Origin: Desulfobulbaceae bacterium
Lineage (GTDB): Bacteria > Desulfobacterota > Desulfobulbia > Desulfobulbales > Desulfobulbaceae
Assembly: GCA_026987195.1 (NCBI GenBank)
Contig: JALSNC010000083.1
Span: 1-50,827, forward strand
Reading direction: 5' to 3'
Length of the DNA stretch: 50,827 nucleotides
Position 1 is the first letter of the stretch. Each line of letters begins with the position of its first letter. The translations under genes and the position numbers were made by a program. This document shows, piece by piece, positions 17,573-26,564 of the stretch. The notes under the pieces are model-generated. The model worked only from the letters and a program-made list of their open reading frames with translations, did no database searches and was not told where the DNA came from.

Positions 17573-20260
17573 ATGAGCGAGCCCGAAGTCTATCTCATCG
17601 ACGGCAGTGCCTACATCTACCGCGCCTACCACGCCATCCGGCCACTTGCCAACAGCAGCGGTCTGCCCACCCACGCGGTCTACGGCTTTACCACCATCCT
17701 GCGCCGCATCCTGCGCGAGCGCTCGCCGCAGTGGCTGGCCGTGGCCTTCGATACCCGGGGGCCGGTCTTCCGCCACCGGATCTATCCCGACTACAAGGCC
17801 AACCGGCCGCCCATGCCCGAGGATCTCCAGCCGCAGATTCCCTATATCTGGCGTATCGTCTCGGCCTACAACATTCTGCGGCTCGAGCATGACGACCAGG
17901 AGGCCGACGACCTGATCGCCTCGGCAACCCGGCTCCTCACCGGCCAGGGATACCGGGTGGTCGTGGTCTCCGGCGACAAGGACCTGCTGCAGCTCGTCTC
18001 GGACCAGGTGACGCTCTGGGATCCCATGAACGACCGGACCATGGACGTGGAGGCGGTGAAAAAGAAGTATGGGATTGCCCCGGACCACCTCCTCGACTAC
18101 TTCGCCCTCACCGGCGACGCCTCGGACAATATTCCCGGTGTTCCCGGTATCGGGCCGAAGACGGCGCAGAAACTGATCGCCACCTATGGCAGTCTCGAGG
18201 GACTCTATGCCAGGGTGGAGGAGATGAAGAAGTCCAGGATGAAGGAGCGGCTGATCGAGCATCGGGATGCGGCCTTCCTCTCCCGCGACCTGGTGCGCCT
18301 GAGCAGGGAGTGCGAGGTTCCGGCCGGGCTTGACGCTTACCGCTACCGGCAGCCCGATCCGGAGCCCCTGCGCCGGCTGTTCACCGAGCTCGAGTTCTTC
18401 TCGCTGCTCAAGGAGGATGTTCCGGCAGCCAGGATCGATCACCGCAGTTTCGTCCTCATTCGTGACCGCCGGCAGCTCGACCGTCTTGCCGTCAAGCTGC
18501 GCCAGGGCCGACTGCTGGTGGTGGATACCGAGACCACGTCCCTGGATCCGCTGCAGGCGGACCTGGTCGGGGTCTCGCTCTGCATCGACGCCGGGCAGGC
18601 CTGGTACCTGCCCTGCGGCCATCGCGATGCCGACGGCAGCCTGCTGCCCGGCCAGCTAGCCCTGGCCGATATCGTCGGCCTGCTGCGGCCCCTGCTTGAG
18701 GATGCCGGCCTGCCCAAGGTGGGGCACAATCTCAAGTATGACTGGAGCGTGTTGTCCCGGCCGGAAAACGGCGGTATACGGATGGCCGGTCCCCTCTATG
18801 ACACCATGATCGCCGCCTGGCTCCTTGATCCCGGTCGCAGGTCCTACCGCCTCGATGACCTGTGCGAGGAGATCGATCTGCGGTTGACCAGCTATTCCGA
18901 GGTGACCCGGGGGGACAAGCGCTCCGACGCCTTTGCCTGGGTGGATCCGGAACAGGCCAGTGATTACTCCTGCGAGGATGTGTATGGCAGCTACCGTCTC
19001 CTTGAGCACTTCAGGCCGCGCCTCGAGGAGTGGGGTCTGTGGAAGCTGTTCACGGAGCTCGAGGGACCGCTGATCCCGGTGCTGGCCGAGATGGAGCGGG
19101 CCGGTGTCCGTGTGGACGGCGATCTGCTCAGGGAGTTGTCCCGGGAGTTCGCCCGCAAGCTCGAGGTCCTGGAGCAGGAGATCTACCGGGAGGCGGGACA
19201 TACGTTCAACATCAACTCCACCCGCCAGCTCGGGGTGGTCCTGTTCGAGGAGCTGGAGCTGCCGCGGGGCCGGAAGACCAAGACCGGCTACTCCACCGAT
19301 GTCAGGGTCCTGGAGAAGCTGCGGCACCGGCACCGGTTGCCGGCACTGGTCCTCGAGTACCGCAACTTGGCCAAGCTCAAGTCCACCTATGTGGACAACC
19401 TGGCCCGGTTGCGCGATCCCGCCACCGGCCGGGTACACACCTCGTTCAACCAGTGCGGAACGGCCACGGGCAGGTTGTCGTCGAGCAATCCCAACCTGCA
19501 GAATATCCCGGTACGCACCGAGGAGGGACGGCGCATCCGTTCCGCCTTTGTCGCTGCCGACGGGCACCGCCTGCTCTCCGGCGACTATTCGCAGATCGAT
19601 CTCCGGGTTCTGGCCCACTACAGCCGCGATCCCGCCCTGCTCGAGGCCTTCCACCAGGATCAGGACATCCACAGCCGCACAGCGGCCGAGATCTTCATGG
19701 TCGCCCCGGAGCTGATCACCCCGGAGATGCGTCGGGTGGCCAAGACCATCAATTTCGGCATCATCTACGGCATGTCCAGTTTCGGACTCGCCAGCCAGCT
19801 CGACCTGAGCCGCAAGGAGGCCCAGACCTTCATCGACCGGTATTTTCACCATTACCCCGGCATCCGGGCCTTCATGGAGTCCATTGTCGAACAGGCCCGC
19901 AGGGACGGATATGTGACCACCCTGCTCGGCCGACGACGTCTCCTGCCCGAGATCCGCAGCAGTAACCGCATCCGGCGGGAGTTTGCCGAACGTACCGCCA
20001 TCAATACCCCCATCCAGGGCTCTGCCGCCGATATCATCAAGCTGGCCATGCTGGCTGTGGACCGGGAGCTGGCCGCGCGGAAACTGGGGGCGAGGATGAT
20101 TCTCCAGATCCACGACGAACTGGTACTGGAGGTCCCGGTCCGGGAGGTGGAGGAGACCACCGACCTGGTACGGAACTGTATGGAAGGCGTCATGGAGCTG
20201 GCAGTGCCGCTCAAGGTCAATATCCGGGACAGTCAAAATCTTGGCAAGGACCAGGGGTGA
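17573..20260 (+). CDS. polA: DNA polymerase I
   Basis: Repair and Okazaki-fragment polymerase, 895 residues. An N-terminal 5'-3' exonuclease (about 1-290; ADDLIASATR, GDKDLLQL, GDASDNIPGVPGIG) is followed by a 3'-5' exonuclease that keeps its metal ligands (VVDTETTSLD, near 317-326). The polymerase domain has motif A DYSQIDLRV (about 670), the O-helix RRVAKTINFGIIYG (about 719) and motif C QIHDELVLEVP (about 843). The ATG at 17573 is preferred: a TTG 18 bases upstream is part of the GAGG ribosome-binding region. The proofreading site looks functional, unlike in Taq-type enzymes. Confidence 0.97.
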   Translation: MSEPEVYLIDGSAYIYRAYHAIRPLANSSGLPTHAVYGFTTILRRILRERSPQWLAVAFDTRGPVFRHRIYPDYKANRPPMPEDLQPQIPYIWRIVSAYNILRLEHDDQEADDLIASATRLLTGQGYRVVVVSGDKDLLQLVSDQVTLWDPMNDRTMDVEAVKKKYGIAPDHLLDYFALTGDASDNIPGVPGIGPKTAQKLIATYGSLEGLYARVEEMKKSRMKERLIEHRDAAFLSRDLVRLSRECEVPAGLDAYRYRQPDPEPLRRLFTELEFFSLLKEDVPAARIDHRSFVLIRDRRQLDRLAVKLRQGRLLVVDTETTSLDPLQADLVGVSLCIDAGQAWYLPCGHRDADGSLLPGQLALADIVGLLRPLLEDAGLPKVGHNLKYDWSVLSRPENGGIRMAGPLYDTMIAAWLLDPGRRSYRLDDLCEEIDLRLTSYSEVTRGDKRSDAFAWVDPEQASDYSCEDVYGSYRLLEHFRPRLEEWGLWKLFTELEGPLIPVLAEMERAGVRVDGDLLRELSREFARKLEVLEQEIYREAGHTFNINSTRQLGVVLFEELELPRGRKTKTGYSTDVRVLEKLRHRHRLPALVLEYRNLAKLKSTYVDNLARLRDPATGRVHTSFNQCGTATGRLSSSNPNLQNIPVRTEEGRRIRSAFVAADGHRLLSGDYSQIDLRVLAHYSRDPALLEAFHQDQDIHSRTAAEIFMVAPELITPEMRRVAKTINFGIIYGMSSFGLASQLDLSRKEAQTFIDRYFHHYPGIRAFMESIVEQARRDGYVTTLLGRRRLLPEIRSSNRIRREFAERTAINTPIQGSAADIIKLAMLAVDRELAARKLGARMILQIHDELVLEVPVREVEETTDLVRNCMEGVMELAVPLKVNIRDSQNLGKDQG

Positions 20261-20828
20261 CCGGCGGGAGTGCCTGTGCCTGCCGGGAGTCTGGTTTGTA
20301 ATCGTTCTCCGCTATCGGCAACAACCTGAAAAGACAGATACTTTTACATCGGTTTTCCGGCAAGCCGTTTTTTTGTTGCCCTCTGGCCGGAGGAGGGTCC
20401 CGCATGCGGGCTCTCCGCCCTCGGCGGCACTGGTCGGCAGCGACACTGCGGCCGCCGCCCTGTCTTTCGGAAGTGTACCTGTCTAACCTCCCGGAACGAT
20501 GGTTGTTCTCTGCCATCTCCCCGGCGGTGGAAAAAATTTTCCCCTGTCGCCATCTTTTTCTTGAAAAACTGCACCATCGTTGTATAGGTGTCCGTTTAAT
20601 GAATCACTGTGGCGGGAAGATTCTATTATTTCGGAAACTCGTAAATGACAGGGAGTGTTCTTTCGGTTTTCTGGAAAATAAAGCGGCGGCAGTGTCTGTA
20701 AATTCCTGGTGCTCTATCGAGGAGTTTGAAAATACAGTGATAATACGTTTTGTTCCGTTTGGGCTCGTATATTGCAATGAGGAAAACAGGTCGATAAGGG
20801 AAGAAGAATGAGCCCCGGAGGTGGGAAG
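20261..20828. other. Gap after polA without a supported gene
   Basis: It holds an H-module repeat (20299-20352), a CCCGCATGCGGG palindrome (20399-20410) and, from about 20560 to 20810, a stretch clearly more A/T-rich than the surrounding genes. A 135-codon open frame crosses it (20404-20811), but it has no recognisable motif and biased composition, so I do not call it. The A/T-rich part may hold the promoter of the small gene that follows. Confidence 0.4.
20299..20352 (+). repeat. H-module repeat copy
   Basis: A well-preserved copy: TCTCCGCTATCGGCAACAAC, then CTGAAAAGACAGATACTTTT. It matches the right end of the 371-bp element (9348-9409, reverse) closely. Confidence 0.7.
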
Positions 20829-20963
20829 ATGAGTCCCCGCGAAGCAATCCATATCCTGATGTTGAGCCCCATCTATTTCCGACTCAGCACTGTCCAGCGC
20901 TGGCAACTGGTACAGGAGTACTGCCGGTTGATCAACTCCGGTTGCCGGGAGGCCGGGGCCTAG
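20829..20963 (+). CDS. Small 44-residue protein, function unknown
   Basis: Reads MSPREAIHILMLSPIYFRLS and continues for 24 residues to a TAG stop. A strong Shine-Dalgarno (GGAGG, seven-base spacing) points to the ATG at 20829; an in-frame ATG at 20808 has no such signal. A rho-independent terminator follows at 21058. The sequence has the look of a folded helical peptide (alternating hydrophobic residues, RWQLVQEYCRLI) rather than a random frame. I recall similar short proteins in related anaerobes but cannot verify it. It contains two cysteines and no membrane helix. Confidence 0.7.
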   Translation: MSPREAIHILMLSPIYFRLSTVQRWQLVQEYCRLINSGCREAGA

Positions 20964-21057
20964 CAACCCGCTGTTGTCCCGTCCGGAAAGCCGATGGGCC
21001 GGCCAGAGGGGTGGCGGTCCGGCAGGGTGATTCCGGGAAAGACGGGCACGGTTTGAC

Positions 21058-21096
21058 AAAATCGTCCGGAACGGCGATCCGTTCCGGACGATTTTC
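21058..21096 (+). terminator. Rho-independent terminator of the small gene
   Basis: A 16-bp perfect stem, AAAATCGTCCGGAACG paired with its complement (21058-21073 and 21080-21095), with a six-base loop. It ends in TTTT on both strands, so it could work in both directions. No antisense gene is seen. Confidence 0.85.
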
Positions 21097-21120
21097 TATT
21101 GCGGCCGGCAGCAGGCCTGT

Positions 21121-21216
21121 CGCAAGCGCTCACGGGAGCCGCACGGAGTCTTCGTTTGCCTCTTTGCACCATCGTGCCCGGGGAAACCGATAGTGAGTCG
21201 CCCTGTGAGGGGTTAC
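21121..21216 (-). repeat. A-module repeat, reverse copy, left of the PilZ gene
   Basis: Contains GCGCTCACGGGAGCCGCACG and ends TGTGAGGGGTTAC, which is the complement of the start of the A copy at 21713. Part of the interior is missing compared with the copy at 31908-32268. Together with the copy at 21713 it brackets the PilZ gene in inverted orientation. Confidence 0.6.
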
Positions 21217-21301
21217 GGCCTGTCGGATATGATGAACAATGCATGGAGCATCCTGTTCCTCCTGTCCAGGATGTGCAGGTACAAGCCAGGGAGCGGTGAG
21301 A

Positions 21302-21682
21302 ATGACCGAAAAAGCGGAGATTCCCGGCGGCGTGGAGCGACGGCGCCACAGGCGATACCGGGTGAAAGAGGGGGCGCTGGCATTTCTGGGCACAGTTCCC
21401 GGTTCGATCAGTGATATCAGTGAGGGTGGTCTGGCTGTCCACTATGTAGTCTTTGAAAAACAGCCCGGAGATGAGCTGCAGCTTGATATCTTTTTCGGTC
21501 GCGACGATTTCTATCTGACCGATCTCCCCGGAAGGAAGGTCAGTGAGGCCGATTCAACCCCCGGGACCACCTTCAGCCGGATCCGTGTCCGTCGCATGGG
21601 TGTGCAGTTCGGTGAACTGACCAGTGAGCAGAAATCCCGCCTCAGGTACTTCATCCTGCACAACACCCTGGGTGTGGCGTGA
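21302..21682 (+). CDS. PilZ domain protein
   Basis: A 126-residue PilZ protein, a probable cyclic-di-GMP receptor. It has both classical motifs: the arginine cluster RRRHRRYRV and, 20-25 residues on, DISEGGLAV (DxSxxG). The start at 21302 is chosen because GGGAG lies eight bases upstream and the earlier in-frame codons add no conserved sequence. It stands alone, with no kinase or flagellar gene beside it, and has A-module repeats on both sides in opposite orientation. It is not closely similar to the other PilZ protein at 2806-3162. Confidence 0.88.
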   Translation: MTEKAEIPGGVERRRHRRYRVKEGALAFLGTVPGSISDISEGGLAVHYVVFEKQPGDELQLDIFFGRDDFYLTDLPGRKVSEADSTPGTTFSRIRVRRMGVQFGELTSEQKSRLRYFILHNTLGVA

Positions 21683-21712
21683 ATCCCGGGACCGGTTGTA
21701 CCAGCGCGCAGC

Positions 21713-21815
21713 GTAACCCCTCACGGGATAACCAACCATCGGTTTTCTCGACCACAATCCTGTGAGCGCTTACCGCGCCGCCACCGGTAACTGTTCAGCA
21801 GTGCCACGTCCGGGC
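21713..21815 (+). repeat. A-module fragment joined to an H-module end, right of the PilZ gene
   Basis: Starts GTAACCCCTCACGGGATAAC and continues to a GTGAGCGCTTAC end. From about 21786 it reads GTAACTGTTCAGCAGTGCC, an H-module right end. This copy shows the uninterrupted junction GGGATAACCAACC that is split by element C at 31928-32074. Confidence 0.6.
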
Positions 21816-21991
21816 GTGATCGCGGCTGGCTGGCAGGTAAGCGGGCCGGCGAGACCGCGGCAGTCCGCTGAACTTTTGCCGGTTTTTTCGTTTTCCTCCG
21901 GCCGGGAATGACGTACAATGCAAGTCCGGGTGGTCGACACCCTGTCTGATGACGTCTCCTTTTCCCATCCTTTCTGTCCCGGAGGTCTGCC

Positions 21992-23416
21992 ATGCTGTAC
22001 CGTCTAGCCTTCTGCTGCCTGATGCTGCTGTCTGCCACCGGTGTGTGCACGGCCGCACCCGCCGTCGAGGCCGCTGCATCGGCCCTGTCCGTACCCGCGT
22101 TGTCCCTGACCATCTATGATGATTTCGCCCTGGTGCGGGACCGCCGGACCTTCACTCTGGTTGCCGGCGAGCAGAGCCTGCTCTTCCCGTCCATCAGTGC
22201 CGGTATTCAGCCCGAGACCGCCCTGCTGACCGGTGCGGGGCTGCAGGTGCTGGAGCAGGTTTTTGCCTACGATATCCTGACCCCGCAATCGCTTTTGGAA
22301 CGGTTTGTCGGCAGGGAGGTGGAGGTCATGGCCATCCATCCGGTGACCGGGGAACGGCGTTTTGAGAAGGCGATGCTGCTGAGTGTCTCCGGCGGCGTGG
22401 TGGTGCGGATCGGTGACCGGATCGCCACGGTTCCGCCGGACCGGATTGTCTTGCCCTCACTGCCGCCCTCTCTGCGTGACCGCCCGACCCTGAGCATCCT
22501 TGTCTCCAGTGACGATGCAGGCAAACGGTCCCTGCAACTCAGCTACCTGACCGACGGACTGTCCTGGCAGGCCGACTACGTGGCCGAACTCGCCCCCGAC
22601 AGCACCCGTCTCGATCTCGGTGCCTGGGTGACCCTGAGGAATGAGTCCGGGGCCGATTACAGGCAGGCCCGGGTGCAGCTGGTGGCTGGCGAGGTCCACC
22701 GCGAATCCGGGGGAGGCGGCAGAGAGCTGATGCTGAAGAGCCAGGCCAGGGCGATGGCGGCAGCACCAGCCGTGCGCAGGGAGAAGCTCTTCGGTTACCA
22801 TCTCTACAGCCTGCCACGGCCGGTGACCCTGCTCCGCAAGGAGCACAAGCAGGTGGCGCTCCTGCAGGCGAACGGTGTCGCCTGCCGGCGGGAGCTGGTT
22901 CTCCGGGGCCGCGGAGACTATTACAGCACCAGGGTGGGCGAGATCGGTGCCCGCCAGGGGGTGGCTGAGGTGCTGGTGCTGAAGAACAGTGAAGACGCCG
23001 GTCTCGGCATGCCCCTGCCGGCAGGCACGGTGCGGGTCTACTCCAGGGACAGCGCCGGCGGTCTGCAGTTTGTCGGCGAGGACCGGATGGCCCACATTCC
23101 GGAAGGCGGGGAGGTGCACCTGGCGCTGGGCACCTCCTTTGATGTCACCGCCCGCAGGACCCAGGTCGATTTCAAAAAACTCTCCGGTTTCTCGCCCTAC
23201 AATTATGTCTATGAGAGCGGCTACCGCATCACCGTCAACAATGCCGGCGAGACCGCCCGCACGGTCCAGGTGGAGGAGCAGATCCCCGGCGACTGGACCA
23301 TCCTCGAGGAGTCACTGCCGCACGTCCGCACGGACAGCCGTACCGCCTCCTGGTCGGTACAGGTCCCGGCGGAGGGCTCGTCCGTTCTCACCTACCGGGT
23401 CAGGGTGAAATACTGA
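21992..23416 (+). CDS. DUF4139 domain protein, exported
   Basis: A 474-residue protein with a signal peptide (hydrophobic core about 5-20, AAPAVEA near the likely cleavage site), so probably periplasmic or outer-membrane associated. The middle and C-terminal parts match the DUF4139 (MuiA-like) family: LSYLTDGLSWQADYVAEL near 180-197, and a C-terminal Ig-like section with EEQIPGDWTI. Family members are beta-rich and of unknown biochemical function. The start is supported by CCGGAGG just upstream. It is a single gene; repeats lie on both sides. Confidence 0.85.
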   Translation: MLYRLAFCCLMLLSATGVCTAAPAVEAAASALSVPALSLTIYDDFALVRDRRTFTLVAGEQSLLFPSISAGIQPETALLTGAGLQVLEQVFAYDILTPQSLLERFVGREVEVMAIHPVTGERRFEKAMLLSVSGGVVVRIGDRIATVPPDRIVLPSLPPSLRDRPTLSILVSSDDAGKRSLQLSYLTDGLSWQADYVAELAPDSTRLDLGAWVTLRNESGADYRQARVQLVAGEVHRESGGGGRELMLKSQARAMAAAPAVRREKLFGYHLYSLPRPVTLLRKEHKQVALLQANGVACRRELVLRGRGDYYSTRVGEIGARQGVAEVLVLKNSEDAGLGMPLPAGTVRVYSRDSAGGLQFVGEDRMAHIPEGGEVHLALGTSFDVTARRTQVDFKKLSGFSPYNYVYESGYRITVNNAGETARTVQVEEQIPGDWTILEESLPHVRTDSRTASWSVQVPAEGSSVLTYRVRVKY

Positions 23417-23436
23417 GGATCTCTCTGCCCGGCCGG

Positions 23437-23620
23437 GCCGCAACAGCACGCTGGTGGCGGCAACTACATTGAATTGCCGGTATTTCTGGTAAAAGTCCGG
23501 CAGCGCGTCGGCTCCGCGTGATCGTGACTGGCCGTCCGGTACGCGAGCGCAGCGAGACTCCGATAGCCTACCTGTGCGGGCAGCCTCGAGGCGTGCAGAT
23601 GGCGTGCTGCTGAATTTTTG
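23437..23620. repeat. Composite H-A-H repeat between the DUF4139 gene and gltA
   Basis: An H-type left end (GCAACAGCACGC, GGCGGCAACTACATT, GGTAAAAGTCCGGCAGCGCG) is followed by an A fragment (GCGAGACTCCGATAGCCTAC) and a reversed end CGTGCTGCTGAATTTTTGCG. This is a shorter version of the arrangement at 9039-9409 and sits just past the 3' ends of two convergent genes. Confidence 0.6.
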
Positions 23621-23627
23621 CGTCGGG

Positions 23628-24929
23628 TCAGGTGCGCTCCTCCAGGGGCACGAATTTGCGGGCCGGTTCGCCGGTGTAGACCTGGCGCGGGCGCCCGATC
23701 CGGGTACCGGGATCCTCGCGCTGTTCCTTCCACTGGGCGATCCAGCCCGGCAGCCGTCCCAGGGCGAACATGACCGTGAACATATTGGTGGGAATGCCGA
23801 TGGCCCGGTAGATGATACCGGAATAGAAGTCAACGTTGGGATAGAGGTTGCGCTCGATGAAGTACTCGTCCCTGAGGGCGATCTCCTCCAGCTGGCGGGC
23901 GATATCCAGGAGAGGGTCGGAGACGTTGAGGACCTCGAGGATTTCGTCACAGGCCTTCTTGATAATCGTGCCGCGGGGATCAAATGTCCGGTAGACACGG
24001 TGGCCGAATCCGGAGAGGCGGAAGGGGTCGTTCTTGTCCTTGGCCTTGTTGATGTATTTCTCGAAGTTGTTGTCGTCGGCATAGATCAGTTCGAGCATGT
24101 CGATGACCGCCTCGTTGGCACCGCCGTGCAGCGGCCCCCAGAGGGCATTGATGCCGGCGGATATGGAGGCATAGAGGTTGACCCCGGCGCTGCCCACCAG
24201 CCGGACCGTGGAGGTGGAGCAGTTCTGTTCATGGTCGGCGTGCAGGATCAGGAGTTTGTTGAGGGCTGCGACCACCTCGGGCCGGACCGTGTAGGGCTTG
24301 ACCGGCTTGTCGAACATCATGTTGAGAAAGTTGCCGCAGTAGGAGAGGTCGGCACGCGGGTAGACCAGGGGATGCCCCAGGGATTTCTTGTAGGAAAAGG
24401 CGGCAATGGTCCTGATCTTGGAGATCAGCCGCGCCGCGGTGATGTTGAGGTCCTGGAGGGGATCGTCGCCCATCTCGGGATAGTAGTTGCACAGCGAATT
24501 GACCATCACCGAGAGAATGGACATGGGCGAGGCATTGGGCGGAAAATGATCGAAGAAGTGGATCATGTCCTCATGCAGGAGGGCGAACCGCTCGAGAAGG
24601 ACCTTGAAGTCCTCCAGCTCCCGGCTGTTGGGCAGCTTGTTGTGCAGGAGAAGGTAGGCCACCTCGATGAATGCGCATTTGTCGGCCAGTTCTTCGATGG
24701 GATATCCGCGATAACGGAGGATCCCCTTGTTGCCGTCGAGATAGGTGATGGCACTGGAGCAGGACCCGGTATTCTTGTAGCCGGTGTCCAGGGTGATATA
24801 TCCGGTGTCGCGCAGGAGATTGCTGATATCGATGGCGGCGTCTCCCTCCGTGCCCCTGACAATGGGCAGGGTATGGGTCTTGCCGTCAATGATGAGCTGT
24901 GCTGTGTCGCTGGCCGTGGTCTTGGTCAT
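23628..24929 (-). CDS. gltA: Citrate synthase
   Basis: Condenses acetyl-CoA and oxaloacetate to citrate. The 433-residue protein is of the hexameric Gram-negative type. Active-site segments HADHEQNCSTSTVR, WGPLHGGANEAV and GFGHRVYRTFDPR carry the catalytic histidines and the arginine; the catalytic aspartate region is near the C-terminus. The start at 24929 (MTKTTASDTAQL) is preferred: AAGGAAC lies upstream and a longer frame to 25082 adds 51 codons without conservation. It is a single gene and probably feeds the TCA cycle or glutamate synthesis. Confidence 0.95.
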   Translation of the reverse strand: MTKTTASDTAQLIIDGKTHTLPIVRGTEGDAAIDISNLLRDTGYITLDTGYKNTGSCSSAITYLDGNKGILRYRGYPIEELADKCAFIEVAYLLLHNKLPNSRELEDFKVLLERFALLHEDMIHFFDHFPPNASPMSILSVMVNSLCNYYPEMGDDPLQDLNITAARLISKIRTIAAFSYKKSLGHPLVYPRADLSYCGNFLNMMFDKPVKPYTVRPEVVAALNKLLILHADHEQNCSTSTVRLVGSAGVNLYASISAGINALWGPLHGGANEAVIDMLELIYADDNNFEKYINKAKDKNDPFRLSGFGHRVYRTFDPRGTIIKKACDEILEVLNVSDPLLDIARQLEEIALRDEYFIERNLYPNVDFYSGIIYRAIGIPTNMFTVMFALGRLPGWIAQWKEQREDPGTRIGRPRQVYTGEPARKFVPLEERT

Positions 24930-25853
24930 CTTTGTTCCTTTTGCAAGAGGTGGTTGTCCTGGGTGTCGTAGCCTTTCGCCGTATCGGTGGATGCGGTTCT
25001 GCCCGGCGCACGGGAAAGGAAAGTACTGCACAAACCGGACAGCCGGGATAGAATGGAAGGGCTGCCGTAGCGGAACGGTCACAGGGCTTGTGCAACTCAG
25101 GGATGTGCCGGACCGTACCAGTGCGCCGCCATCAGCAACTACCCGCGAATACCTATACTTTTCTGTAAAAGTTCAGAGATGCGTCAGTTGTCACTGATCG
25201 CCTCGGACGATTTTCGGAAAAAAATTTCATGCCCTGGCGGCGCAATAAACCCTGAAGATCCGGCAGAGGGCATACGCATTGCCCCGCAGGGCAATGCAAC
25301 GAGGTTGAAATGGTTCATTCCCGGGCGAATCATCTCCGTAATATGCATGCGAACCGTGGACGGCGCAGGGGCGTCAACCATTTTTCCTTTCGTTCCGCTT
25401 CCATGCAATCAAACCCGCCCCAGGCGGCACGAAGACTCCCGGTTTCACAACAGGCCATGAACATCAGGAGGATACACTCGCCTCACTGGCGCAGGCAGCT
25501 AACTCTCCTGTCTCCTGGTACCTGATGTTCGGATAAACTGTACGTTGGCACAGGTGCCGAAGATTCGTGCAGACGCTCTTGACCGCAGGCGGGCGATCTT
25601 CCGGAGACGGTGATAACCTGCCGCTGCGGCCGGATACGGTACCTGTGACGACCACTGTTGAGGCAGGGTCGTCGCCTTCAGGCTGGTTTGAAACCATCGG
25701 GGGCGTATCGATTGAAAAATCGATCACCACTTATTTTACCGTATTTTTAGAAAAATTTCAAGACAAATGAACCCCGGCTCCCCGGCCGCCGCAGGGAAAA
25801 GTTGTTCCGGCAGAGGAGTTTCCGGCCACCGGGGGGGCGGGAGATCACCTTTC
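24930..25853. other. Gap of about 0.9 kb between gltA and thiE
   Basis: No supported gene. It contains an H module (25108-25185), an A-module fragment near 25548-25600 (GCCGAAGATTCGTGCAG, ACCGCAGGCGGGCG), and a hairpin GCATTGCCC / GGGCAATGC near 25275-25297. The stretch 25725-25765 is A/T-rich. I looked for a thiamine (TPP) riboswitch before thiE and did not find its conserved elements. Confidence 0.45.
25108..25185 (+). repeat. H-module repeat copy upstream of gltA
   Basis: Has the pattern GTACCAGTGCGCCGCCATCA, GCAACTAC, CTATACTTTT, then GTAAAAGTTCAGAGATGCG, which is the full H arrangement with its ACTTTT / AAAAGT inverted core. Confidence 0.6.
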
Positions 25854-26564
25854 ATGCATACGATGAACGAGACATACGAGAGACGTCTGCGCAGGTTTGC
25901 GCAGGCTGTGGGAGTCTATCCGGTTTCCTGCGAGGCACTGGCCGCCGGTCGCAGTGACGAGCAATGGCTGGACGCGGTCCTGGCCGGCGGTGCGCCGATT
26001 GTCCAGTTGCGCGATAAACGGTCATCCGATCGCAGGCTGCTGGAAAAGGCCCGCTATTTCCGCAGGAAGACCCGCAGGGCCGGTGTTCTTTTCCTGGTCA
26101 ACGACCGGCTGGACATCGCCCTGCTCGCCGATGCCGACGGCGTCCATCTCGGTCAAAAGGATCTGCCTCCCGAGGAGGTGCGCCGGATCGCCCCGGATAT
26201 GCTGATCGGCGTTTCCTGCAACACCGAGGAACAGGCGAAGGCACTGGGAGAACTGGCCAGGCAGGGCCGGTCTGCCGCCTCCTATTACAACATCGGCCCC
26301 ATCTATCCCACCGCCACCAAGGAAGGCCTTGCCGAGTTCATCGGCCCGGAGGCCATTGGCCGGTTTTCGCGCCATCTGGACCTGCCCTGCACCGTCATGG
26401 GCGGGATCAAATTCAATCACATTCCGGAGCTGGTCGAACTGGGCGCCCGCCGTATCGCCGTGGTGACAGCCATCAGCCAGGCAGCGGACATGGAGGCCGA
26501 GACGGCCCGCTGGATGGAGGCGATTGCCGGACAGGTAGAGGACATGAGGAGAGATCATGCGTAA
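25854..26564 (+). CDS. thiE: Thiamine-phosphate synthase
   Basis: Joins the thiazole and pyrimidine phosphates to thiamine monophosphate. Of 236 residues, the core from about residue 45 has the family marks: VQLRDKRSS, LVNDRLDIALLADADGVHLG, QKDLP, YYNIGPIYPTATK and MGGI. The first 35 residues (from MHTMNETYERRL) extend beyond most ThiE proteins. The start at 25854 has GGGAG ten bases upstream. Its stop codon lies eight bases inside the next gene, so the two are translationally coupled. No other thi genes are nearby. Confidence 0.92.
   Translation: MHTMNETYERRLRRFAQAVGVYPVSCEALAAGRSDEQWLDAVLAGGAPIVQLRDKRSSDRRLLEKARYFRRKTRRAGVLFLVNDRLDIALLADADGVHLGQKDLPPEEVRRIAPDMLIGVSCNTEEQAKALGELARQGRSAASYYNIGPIYPTATKEGLAEFIGPEAIGRFSRHLDLPCTVMGGIKFNHIPELVELGARRIAVVTAISQAADMEAETARWMEAIAGQVEDMRRDHA

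Noticed and set aside
20404-20811. A 135-codon open frame after polA
   Set aside because: Its first half lies in GC-rich non-coding sequence and its second half in an A/T-rich stretch with no motif. Composition and lack of a start signal argue against it.
25500-25853. TPP riboswitch before thiE
   Set aside because: Neither the CTGAGA helix nor the conserved 3' part of the thi-box is present.
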